DNA of 5,685 nucleotides from JANYCG01 sp031386665 (lineage in GTDB: Bacteria; Pseudomonadota; Gammaproteobacteria; Burkholderiales; Burkholderiaceae_C), in contig JANNCN010000201.1 of assembly GCA_031386665.1 (NCBI GenBank), positions 1 through 5,685 of the forward strand, read 5' to 3'. Positions 1-5,131 of this stretch are shown piece by piece. Within the stretch, counting starts at the first letter, position 1, and each line of letters starts with the position of its first letter. Position numbers and translations under genes: made by a program. Below the pieces are notes generated by a model, which saw only the letters and a program-made list of their open reading frames with translations, had not been told where the DNA came from and did not search any database.

Positions 1-61
1 CACGACCTCGCCCAAACTGCACAAGGTGTTGGGGGTTGAGACGCCGGTGTTCGAGCGCTAA
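1..61 (+). CDS. 3' end of an unidentified protein-coding gene (partial)
   Basis: The reading frame starting at base 2 is open for 19 codons and ends in TAA at 59-61; the visible C-terminus reads TTSPKLHKVLGVETPVFER. Seventeen of the 19 sense codons end in G or C, the third-position bias expected of a real gene here. The plus frame starting at base 1 hits TGA at 37-39. Minus-strand frames are also partly open, so the call rests on codon bias and on the clean stop just before non-coding sequence. I do not recognise the family from this short tail. The gene converges with the DUF1631 gene, and the miniature element at 85-248 lies between their stops. Confidence 0.55.
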   Translation, partial: TTSPKLHKVLGVETPVFER

Positions 62-75
62 ATCAACTGCTAACC

Positions 76-92
76 GGGAAGCTAGGGAAGCT
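76..92 (+). repeat. short direct repeat GGGAAGCT x2 at the left edge of the element
   Basis: GGGAAGCT occurs at 76-83 and again at 85-92, separated by one A. The second copy is the outer tip of the left terminal inverted repeat, and the first lies just outside it. It could be a remnant of an earlier insertion or excision at the same site, or chance. Confidence 0.4.
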
Positions 93-248
93 CTGCATAA
101 CTCATCACGGAATCGTGTAGTGCCGGATCGGGATGGGATGCTAGGCGGTTTTTGCAGCAAATATCGAGAATATTTGCAAGAAAACCAACGCCGCAGACCG
201 CCCGAGGCCGGACTGTCACGAGCCGCGAGGAGTTATGCAGAGCTTCCC
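85..248. mobile_element. MITE-like palindromic element with 19-bp terminal inverted repeats (IS5-like ends)
   Basis: The left end GGGAAGCTCTGCATAACTC (85-103) has its exact reverse complement at 230-248. The two halves continue to match imperfectly inward: CGTG (114-117) with CACG (217-220), AGT (119-121) with ACT (212-214), CCGG-TCGGG (123-132) with CCCGA-CCGG (201-211), GGTTTTT (147-153) with GAAAACC (180-186), and GCAAATAT (157-164) with ATATTTGC (170-177) at the apex. The whole element can therefore fold as one long hairpin. If the true ends are 86 and 247, the flanks are CTAG (82-85) and CAAG (248-251), close to a 4-bp YTAR target duplication of the IS5 type. There is no transposase. It lies between two convergent genes, 23 bases after one stop and 12 before the other. 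IS5 kinship is an inference from end sequence and flanks. Confidence 0.6.
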
Positions 249-260
249 AAGGACTGTCGC

Positions 261-2591
261 CTACAGGCTGTCGGTCGCGTCCTGGTTGTTGCGCAAAGCG
301 GTTTGCGCCACGGCGTCCAAAGCGCTGCCAACCACGTCACCGTCTGACACCACCCGAATCAAACCCTGGGCACGGCGACGATCCATGGTGCGGCGGGACA
401 TGGAATGCGCAAGCCCGCGCCCGGACACAAACATGAAAAGCGTCAAATGAGGGCTGGCCCAGGTCAATTGCGCCCGAACCCAAACGCCGTCCAGCCGCAG
501 TTCAACCCAAGAACCAATCGCCAAATCAGCAACCGACCAAGGGCTGGGCTCTGCGTCGTCCGGCAGGACCGAATCAACCGAGAAGTCAAGCCCGTCCTTG
601 CCCTCTGCACCAATGTAGCCCGACTCATTGGCTTCACTGTCGTCCAGCCAAGGGTCGTCTGCGCCCGGGTTGTCAAAGATATCGAGGTCGTCACCCGCCT
701 CAGCCAGGCTTTCTGCATCAAAACGCTCGCCCGCTTGACTTGTTTCGCCCGCGCCACCGTTTGCCGCTGCTTCAGATGATGGCACCAGCGCCGCTGCGGC
801 CTGCGCGGCAGCGGCCTGCTCTTCAAACGCCCTTTCATGCACGCTGACCAGGGCATCGAAAAGCACGGGAATGCGCTCTTCAGGGTAGTTGATCAACTGC
901 AAACCCTGACGCAACTTGACCAGCAAATTGGGCACCATTTGAACCAGCTTGGCGCGGTTTCTTTGCGTCAATCGCGACTGCACGCTCCAGACCAAATCGT
1001 CCACCAGCGCCAGGTAGCCATCAGGATCGTTCACCCCATCAGCGCGGCCAAGTTGCGACTCGGCCACCACCTGCGCCCATGGCCCGCGCAAGAACGCTGT
1101 GACCATGTCCGGGACGTCTTTGTCCAGCAATTTTTTCTGAAAGTCCTCGGCCAGCCGTTGCGCCAGCAAATTACGCTGTTCGGCATGCAAAAGGGCCTTG
1201 GCATTCTCTTCATGCCGCTTGCGTTGCACGTTCTCGTCGCGCTCCCAGCCTTCTTCAAGCTTGCGCAAAACACGGGCAAAGGATGCCGCGTCGCCCTCGC
1301 CGCTGGTCAGCACCTGGGTGGCGTTGGAGATGGCTTTGGTAAACCGACCGAAGCCTTCGTCACTTTCAGATGAATATGCCAGGCTTTTGTGGGTCATGCG
1401 GTCCAGCAACTGACGTGCCGGGTGCTGGCGCTCGCTGAAGTACCGGGGGTCGGCTTTGGACAGCTGCAACAGCGCGGGTTCAAGCTCTTTGAGAAGTTCA
1501 CGCACGCGGGGCAGCAGGCGCGAGTCGTTCATCAAATTTTCGAGCATGAGCCGCACCACCTCGCCCCCCAACTGCTGGCCAATCTGCTTGCTTTGGGGTT
1601 TGTCATTGGCCAGCATGCCCGAATTGCCAAAACTGGCACCGGCTCTTTGCGCATCCAGCACATCACGCTTTTTGGCGCGTTTGGCCAGGCGAAGCATCAT
1701 GGGCTCAACCAGCTTCAGGTCTTCCAAGGCCACGACCGAAAACGGCACGGTGTGCAGAAAATCTTTGGGGCCGGTGTCTGTGGAGCGGGGGTCAAAATCT
1801 CCGGCCAGCAAGCGGCGCAACTTGTCCAGCGTCAACAGCGTGCGGGTGACGGCAGTGTCGGGTGCTTTGCCGCCCACCGAACCACCGCCTTGACCTGGAC
1901 CCGTCTGCATGGCGGGTTCGACCCCCTGTGAGCGCAGCCAATTGGTCACATCTTTGTAAAGCTGCCGCAAGGACACACCCATCAAGCTGGCAGCCCGCGT
2001 AAGCAAGACGACCCGCGCATCATGGTCGTGCACATGGGCGCCCAAACTGGCTCGCAGGGCCTGCACAAATGAATCGGGCTTTAACGGATTGAGTTGCGAC
2101 TGAACCGACACCAAACCCAGCAAATTGCTGACCAGCGCGTTCAACTGGGGCAAGGTCTCTTCAACCGCCTGCGTCACCTCTTGCAGTGCCAGTGCAAATT
2201 CGATGTTGGAATCTATTTCCTTCTCGTCCAAAAATTGAAAGTCGTCAAACCGCAAAATCGGCTTGACCGCCATGTCGTGGGCACCCCGGTTGAACAAGGC
2301 CCCCCGCAGCTCTGCAGCAAAAGTGGTTTTGACCGCCTGCAGGTTTAACTTGAGAGACTCAACCGCATGGGCTTGCGCTTGGCTAGACCCTGCGATAGTG
2401 GCGCTGGCATTGCTTTTGGCGTGACCCTTGCTGGAGGCCAATGGCTGTGGTTTGGCAGAGTTCAGGCCGTCAATGACGCTGCCAATCAGTTGGTCAGACT
2501 GTTGCAGTACCGCTTCAAGGCAATCACGCAATGCAGGTTTAGCCTGAGCCCGCCCATCGGCGGCTCCTATCCTTGGCATTGGAAACATCAT
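261..2591 (-). CDS. DUF1631 family protein (unknown function)
   Basis: A 776-residue protein that I place in the DUF1631 family, common in Beta- and Gammaproteobacteria and sometimes misnamed thymidine phosphorylase. No enzymatic role is established that I know of. The body (about 1-590) is mostly amphipathic helix, with the family-like segment LLPRVRELLKELEPALL followed by DPRYFSERQHPARQLLDRM at about 360-400. An Ala/Gly/acidic linker follows (about 590-680, rich in D and E). A compact beta-rich C-terminal domain (about 681-730) carries GSWVEL, LTWASP and FMFVSGRG. There is no signal peptide or membrane segment, so it is probably cytosolic. I chose ATG at 2591 because GGGAG lies 9 nt upstream; a TTG two codons earlier would leave only 3 nt. 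It is a single gene, divergent from rhlE. The C-terminal fold recalls PilZ-like barrels, but I see no c-di-GMP-binding RxxxR and (D/N)xSxxG pair. Confidence 0.85.
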   Translation of the reverse strand: MMFPMPRIGAADGRAQAKPALRDCLEAVLQQSDQLIGSVIDGLNSAKPQPLASSKGHAKSNASATIAGSSQAQAHAVESLKLNLQAVKTTFAAELRGALFNRGAHDMAVKPILRFDDFQFLDEKEIDSNIEFALALQEVTQAVEETLPQLNALVSNLLGLVSVQSQLNPLKPDSFVQALRASLGAHVHDHDARVVLLTRAASLMGVSLRQLYKDVTNWLRSQGVEPAMQTGPGQGGGSVGGKAPDTAVTRTLLTLDKLRRLLAGDFDPRSTDTGPKDFLHTVPFSVVALEDLKLVEPMMLRLAKRAKKRDVLDAQRAGASFGNSGMLANDKPQSKQIGQQLGGEVVRLMLENLMNDSRLLPRVRELLKELEPALLQLSKADPRYFSERQHPARQLLDRMTHKSLAYSSESDEGFGRFTKAISNATQVLTSGEGDAASFARVLRKLEEGWERDENVQRKRHEENAKALLHAEQRNLLAQRLAEDFQKKLLDKDVPDMVTAFLRGPWAQVVAESQLGRADGVNDPDGYLALVDDLVWSVQSRLTQRNRAKLVQMVPNLLVKLRQGLQLINYPEERIPVLFDALVSVHERAFEEQAAAAQAAAALVPSSEAAANGGAGETSQAGERFDAESLAEAGDDLDIFDNPGADDPWLDDSEANESGYIGAEGKDGLDFSVDSVLPDDAEPSPWSVADLAIGSWVELRLDGVWVRAQLTWASPHLTLFMFVSGRGLAHSMSRRTMDRRRAQGLIRVVSDGDVVGSALDAVAQTALRNNQDATDSL

Positions 2592-2600
2592 CGTCAATCA

Positions 2601-2605
2601 CTCCC
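2601..2605 (-). promoter_or_regulatory. Shine-Dalgarno for the DUF1631 gene
   Basis: On the minus strand GGGAG lies 9 nt before ATG at 2591, 12 nt before a second ATG at 2588, and only 3 nt before TTG at 2597. The spacing decides the start in favour of 2591. Confidence 0.65.
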
Positions 2606-2635
2606 GCTGAATCAAAGTACCGCCCACCCGAACAC

Positions 2636-2656
2636 CTAGTTAGCAACTAGTTAGCA
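2636..2656. repeat. tandem direct repeat CTAGTTAGCA x2, 11-bp period
   Basis: CTAGTTAGCA occurs exactly at 2636-2645 and 2647-2656, offset by 11 bp, about one helical turn. The junction also forms the palindrome AACTAGTT (2645-2652... centred on ACTAGT at 2646-2651, with one outer mismatch). It starts 45 bp upstream of the DUF1631 ATG, so it would fall in that gene's promoter or leader. A regulator binding one face of the helix is a reasonable inference; no regulator can be named. Confidence 0.5.
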
Positions 2657-2680
2657 GATATTTACCTCGCCAACCCGACA

Positions 2681-2705
2681 GTTTTCCTTGCAATTGCAGA
2701 AAAAC
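2681..2705. promoter_or_regulatory. imperfect dyad, possible operator
   Basis: The arms GTTTTC (2681-2686) and GAAAAAC (2699-2705) flank the perfect palindrome TGCAATTGCA (2689-2698), with a two-base CT insertion on the left side and one extra A on the right. It lies in the divergent region about 90-115 bp upstream of the DUF1631 start. It is not followed by a T-run on either strand, so it is not an intrinsic terminator. The binding factor is unknown. Confidence 0.3.
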
Positions 2706-2866
2706 CGACCGGGGCACACCGCGTAACAAAACTCTGTCATTCTCCCAGTAGAACAGGTTTGTGACCAGTGTCCGAAAAGCAATTGCTTACATATTGTTGT
2801 GCCTGGGTCTCAGTCAACAACGCAGCCGAGCGATGGCCCAAGGTCAAACCGGCGGTGCTGAAGGTT

Positions 2867-2894
2867 TTGATAGCAAGCCCTTCCATGCGATAAT
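2867..2894 (+). promoter_or_regulatory. sigma-70-type promoter for rhlE (extended -10)
   Basis: The -35 box TTGATA (2867-2872, 5 of 6 to TTGACA) is followed after 16 bp by the -10 box GATAAT (2889-2894, 5 of 6 to TATAAT). TG at 2886-2887 sits one base upstream of the -10 box, giving an extended -10. Transcription should begin near 2900-2902, leaving a leader of about 170 nt before the rhlE ATG at 3070. It is the best promoter match seen in the window. Confidence 0.7.
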
Positions 2895-2900
2895 ACGACC

Positions 2901-2937
2901 AGTTGTGGAATCTCAGTTGCCCACAATTGCAGCAACT
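2901..2937 (+). promoter_or_regulatory. possible H-type pseudoknot at the 5' end of the rhlE leader
   Basis: Stem 1 pairs TTGTGG (2903-2908) with CCACAA (2921-2926). The last six bases of its loop, AGTTGC (2915-2920), are exactly complementary to GCAACT (2932-2937). The two 6-bp stems interlock with loops of 6 nt (2909-2914), 0 nt and 5 nt (2927-2931), which is standard H-type pseudoknot geometry. If they do not form together, they are two mutually exclusive hairpins. The structure starts essentially at the predicted transcription start. It matches no riboswitch class that I recognise. Confidence 0.4.
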
Positions 2938-3002
2938 TGCTGGGAGCGCTCGGTTTTTTAAACGGCCATTGTTCCACTTTTGACTCTATCGACCTTGACT
3001 GA

Positions 3003-3058
3003 TCCGGCGCGCTTTGGCTGCCGGACAGGCCGATATCCCTAGCGCCCCGGACGGGTGC
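3003..3058 (+). promoter_or_regulatory. two leader hairpins, the second enclosing the only SD-like sequence of rhlE
   Basis: The first hairpin pairs TCCGGC (3003-3008) with GCCGGA (3020-3025) around an 11-nt loop. The second pairs GCGCCC (3042-3047) with GGGTGC (3053-3058, one G-U pair) around a 5-nt loop, ending 11 nt before the ATG. The only purine-rich ribosome-binding candidate, GGACGGG (3049-3055), lies within this second hairpin and is farther from the ATG than usual. GGCGC (3006-3010) could instead pair with GCGCC (3042-3046), giving an alternative fold. This arrangement suits translational control, but no control is shown. Confidence 0.4.
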
Positions 3059-3069
3059 AACACAAACTC

Positions 3070-4911
3070 ATGAATTTCGAAGATTTAAAGCTGGCTCCTG
3101 CCATCGTTCAGGCTGTGCGCGAGCATGGTTACGAAACCCCCACAGCCATTCAGGCCGAGGCAATTCCCATGGTGCTCAACGGCCACGACTTGCTGGGCGG
3201 CGCGCAAACCGGCACCGGCAAAACCGCAGCGTTTGTGCTGCCCATGCTGCACAAGCTGGACGCGGGCCAAAGCGCAGTCAACAAATTTGGCGGCACAGGC
3301 ATTCGCGCCTTGGTGCTGACGCCCACCCGGGAACTGGCGGCCCAGGTTGAAGAATCGGTCAAGGTGTATGGCAAGTTTTTGAAGCTCACCAGCACCGTGA
3401 TTTTTGGCGGCGTCGGCATGAACCCGCAAATCAGCCGCGTGAAAAAAGGCATCGATATTCTGGTGGCCACACCGGGCCGCCTGCTGGATTTGCTCCAACA
3501 AGGCGTGCTTGACTTGGGCCAAGTGCAAATGCTGGTGCTCGACGAAGCCGACCGAATGCTGGACATGGGTTTCATTCACGATGTGAAAAAAGTTTTGGCC
3601 GCCGTGCCCAGAGACAAGCAAAGCCTGTTGTTCTCTGCGACGTTCAGCGATGAAATCCGCGACCTGGCAGCCACGCTGCTGAAAAACCCGCAAAGCGTGC
3701 AAGTCACCCCGCGCAACACCACCGTGCAACGCATCACCCAGGTAATTCACCCGGTGGGACGCGGCAAGAAAAAGGCGCTGTTGGCGCACATCATCAACGA
3801 GCAAAACTGGAGCCAGGTGCTGGTGTTCACCCGCACCAAATTTGGCGCCAACAACGTGGCTGAGTTTTTGACCAAAAATGGCATTCACGCCATGGCCCTG
3901 CATGGCAACAAAAGCCAAACCGCGCGCACCGAAGCCTTAAGCGGTTTTAAAAGCGGAGACATTCGCGCCCTGGTCGCCACCGATATTGCCGCCCGCGGCA
4001 TTGACATTGACGACCTGCCGCATGTGGTGAATTACGACATTCCCAATGTCTCGGAAGACTATGTGCACCGAATTGGCCGCACAGGCCGTGCGGGTGCCGA
4101 CGGCGCGGCGGTGAACCTGGTTTGCATGGACGAAGAAGGCTTCATGCAAGACATCGAGCGCTTCACCAAGCAAAATATTGAAGTCAAAGTGGTGGCGGGT
4201 TTCGAGCCTGAGCCAGGCGAGCATGCTGAGCCAATCGCCATGGGTCGCCAGACGATTTGGGGTGGCGCTGGCAAAGCCCCAAGCCGCGACGTGATGATGG
4301 CCGCAGGCCGCGCGGCCCGCACCGAGATGTTGACCCGCGTGCGCGAAAGCAAGGGCGCTAACGGTGGCGGCGGCGGCGGCGGCGGTGGCAATGGACGCGG
4401 CGCGCGCAACGGCCAAGGCGCTGGGCGTGGAGCAGGCGGTGGGAATGGTGGCGGAGGTGGTGGTGGCCGAAACAGCCCAAGCCATGGCGCCCGCAATGAG
4501 GGCCGCAACGCCAACCGGAATGTCGGTCGCGGCGAAGACAGCAACAGAAATCTCGAAGATGCCCAACCGACAAACCATGCGCCGCGCAACTTCAGCTCGC
4601 GCACACCGCAAGACCGCGTTCGCTCGGGCGGCGGGTTTGGGGGTGGATTTGGTGGCGGCGCGGGCCAAGCACCTCGTCCCGCGCAAGGCGGTCAACCTGA
4701 CCCGATGCGCACCAGCGTTGACATGATGGCCGAACGCAGCGGCGCCCGCCGTGGCGGCGGGGGTGGCGGCTATGGCGGCGGAAATCGCAATACTGGCGGT
4801 GGCGGTGGCGGTGGTGGCGGTGGACGCTCCGGCAGTGGAGGCGGCGGTGGTTATGGAGGCGGCGGCGGATCACGGGGCCCCGGCGGAAACCGCGGCTCGT
4901 TTGGTCGTTAA
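3070..4911 (+). CDS. rhlE: DEAD-box ATP-dependent RNA helicase, RhlE subfamily
   Basis: A 613-residue RNA helicase. RhlE proteins use ATP to remodel structured RNA, acting in ribosome assembly and in mRNA decay with RNase E. All core motifs are visible: N-terminal NFEDL and the Q motif with PTAIQ (about 2-32), Walker A AQTGTGKT (45-52), PTRELA (85-90), GG (113-114), TPGR (134-137), DEAD (158-161), SAT (189-191), VFTRTK (252-257), TDIAARGID (304-312) and HRIGRTGR (333-340). A basic stretch follows (about 395-430), then a disordered, Gly/Arg/Asn-rich tail of about 180 residues with RG-type repeats, probably RNA-binding. I chose ATG at 3070 because homologues begin close to NFEDL; an in-frame GTG at 3055 would add five atypical residues. 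The Shine-Dalgarno is weak and lies in a hairpin. It has its own promoter and no partner in an operon. RhlE is preferred over DeaD, SrmB or RhlB by core sequence and tail. Confidence 0.92.
   Translation: MNFEDLKLAPAIVQAVREHGYETPTAIQAEAIPMVLNGHDLLGGAQTGTGKTAAFVLPMLHKLDAGQSAVNKFGGTGIRALVLTPTRELAAQVEESVKVYGKFLKLTSTVIFGGVGMNPQISRVKKGIDILVATPGRLLDLLQQGVLDLGQVQMLVLDEADRMLDMGFIHDVKKVLAAVPRDKQSLLFSATFSDEIRDLAATLLKNPQSVQVTPRNTTVQRITQVIHPVGRGKKKALLAHIINEQNWSQVLVFTRTKFGANNVAEFLTKNGIHAMALHGNKSQTARTEALSGFKSGDIRALVATDIAARGIDIDDLPHVVNYDIPNVSEDYVHRIGRTGRAGADGAAVNLVCMDEEGFMQDIERFTKQNIEVKVVAGFEPEPGEHAEPIAMGRQTIWGGAGKAPSRDVMMAAGRAARTEMLTRVRESKGANGGGGGGGGGNGRGARNGQGAGRGAGGGNGGGGGGGRNSPSHGARNEGRNANRNVGRGEDSNRNLEDAQPTNHAPRNFSSRTPQDRVRSGGGFGGGFGGGAGQAPRPAQGGQPDPMRTSVDMMAERSGARRGGGGGGYGGGNRNTGGGGGGGGGGRSGSGGGGGYGGGGGSRGPGGNRGSFGR
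4363..4389 (+). repeat. in-frame GGN tract, (GGC)6 core, in the rhlE tail
   Basis: Nine consecutive glycine codons, GGT then six GGC (4366-4383) then GGT GGC. The pure trinucleotide core can expand or contract by slippage without breaking the frame, so tail length may vary between strains. Confidence 0.75.
4795..4824 (+). repeat. in-frame glycine-codon tract, (GGCGGT)3 plus GGT GGC GGT GGA
   Basis: Ten consecutive glycine codons near the 3' end of rhlE, beginning with three hexanucleotide GGCGGT units. Shorter glycine-codon runs lie at about 4447-4468 and 4754-4769. Together they give the helicase tail its low complexity and create long spurious reading frames on the opposite strand. Confidence 0.7.
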
Positions 4912-4935
4912 AACGGCCTTATCAGCAAACCTTTC

Positions 4936-4957
4936 GTGACCCTGAACTCAGGGTCAC
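4936..4957 (+). terminator. hairpin after rhlE, possible terminator without a clear U-tract
   Basis: GTGACCCTG (4936-4944) pairs perfectly with CAGGGTCAC (4949-4957) around the loop AACT, beginning 25 nt after the rhlE stop. The 9-bp GC-rich stem is in the right place for a 3' end. It is followed by CAAAACG rather than a T-run, and the opposite strand has no T-run after it either. It may stabilise the 3' end or work with Rho rather than act as a classical intrinsic terminator. Confidence 0.5.
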
Positions 4958-5040
4958 CAAAACGCAACCCGGGGCCGGAACCATCGCGCCTCACCGGTGC
5001 GGAACTGAGCCCAATTTCAATAAGTGCCACGTCGCCTCAA

Positions 5041-5076
5041 TTGCTATATTAAATATAGCAAACTATTGATATAGTT
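5041..5076. promoter_or_regulatory. AT-rich double palindrome with embedded extended -10 (orphan operator/promoter)
   Basis: The first palindrome pairs TTGCTATATT (5041-5050) with AATATAGCAA (5052-5061). It is followed at once by AACTAT-TGAT-ATAGTT (5061-5076). Both contain CTAT...ATAG half-sites, as in tandem sites for a dimeric repressor. TGCTATATT (5042-5050) is an extended -10 with 5 of 6 matches to TATAAT; no good -35 box is seen. By symmetry the same -10 also reads on the minus strand. An operator overlapping a -10 is the usual layout of an autoregulated gene, yet both neighbouring genes point toward this site and neither starts here. Confidence 0.45.
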
Positions 5077-5084
5077 CGAGAGCT

Positions 5085-5124
5085 AGAGGCAGATTTGACC
5101 GATAAATTGGACATTTCAGCGTAA
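5085..5124 (+). other. mini-ORF of 9 codons with Shine-Dalgarno (leader peptide or gene remnant)
   Basis: AGAGG (5085-5089) lies 5 nt before a TTG start at 5095. The frame reads MTDKLDISA and stops at TAA (5122-5124). It follows the extended -10 and tandem palindromes by a plausible leader distance and precedes the 28-bp palindrome by 7 nt. It could be a leader peptide, the decayed start of a lost gene, or chance: a TTG start with so short a frame is weak evidence of translation. Confidence 0.2.
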
Positions 5125-5131
5125 TTTGCCC

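Larger units (their letters stand above)
2592..3069. other. divergent intergenic region between DUF1631 and rhlE
   Basis: These 478 bases separate two outward-facing genes and contain no convincing coding sequence. They hold an 11-bp-period direct repeat close to DUF1631, an imperfect dyad at 2681-2705, a well-formed rightward promoter at 2867-2894 and the structured rhlE leader. No strong leftward promoter is evident. The best candidate is TTGACT with CAATAT 15 bp downstream (plus coordinates 2817-2812 and 2796-2791). Its spacing is poor and it would leave a leader of about 200 nt. Confidence 0.7.

Noticed and set aside
36..450. Several overlapping plus-strand open frames (36-347, 152-436, 235-450)
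   Set aside because: They run through the palindromic element and into the antisense of the DUF1631 gene, have no family resemblance, and are explained by the GC-rich reverse complement of a real gene.
837..1931. Long open frames antisense to DUF1631 (837-1373, 1389-1931, 1456-1893)
   Set aside because: Shadow frames caused by third-position GC bias of the coding strand. No recognisable domains, and they lie wholly inside a gene with clear family features.
2904..2926. DnaA-box-like sequences (TGTGGAATC and TTGCCCACA)
   Set aside because: They match the TTATCCACA consensus at only 6 and 7 of 9 positions, and there is no further box or AT-rich unwinding region. The same bases are better explained by the stem pairing.
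2930..2959. Possible intrinsic terminator or attenuator in the rhlE leader (CAGCAACTTGCTG followed later by six Ts)
   Set aside because: The T-run at 2954-2959 is separated from the short hairpin by 11 bases, and no GC-rich stem ends directly before it.
2761..2961. 66-codon GTG-started frame upstream of rhlE with a mildly hydrophobic N-terminus
   Set aside because: It overlaps the best promoter in the window and the leader structure, has no well-placed Shine-Dalgarno and no recognisable family.
3055..3069. GTG at 3055 as the rhlE start
   Set aside because: It adds five residues not expected before the conserved NFEDL beginning, and its start lies inside a leader hairpin. ATG at 3070 fits the family better.
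3085..3918. 277-codon frame antisense to the rhlE helicase core
   Set aside because: Its translation is His/Gln/Ala-rich low-information sequence, the mirror of the conserved helicase motifs. There is no separate promoter or ribosome-binding site.
3937..4873. Long antisense frames opposite the rhlE tail (Pro-, Ala- or His/Arg-rich products)
   Set aside because: The GGN repeats translate into CCN, GCC or CAC/CGC codons on other frames, giving long stop-free artefacts of low complexity.
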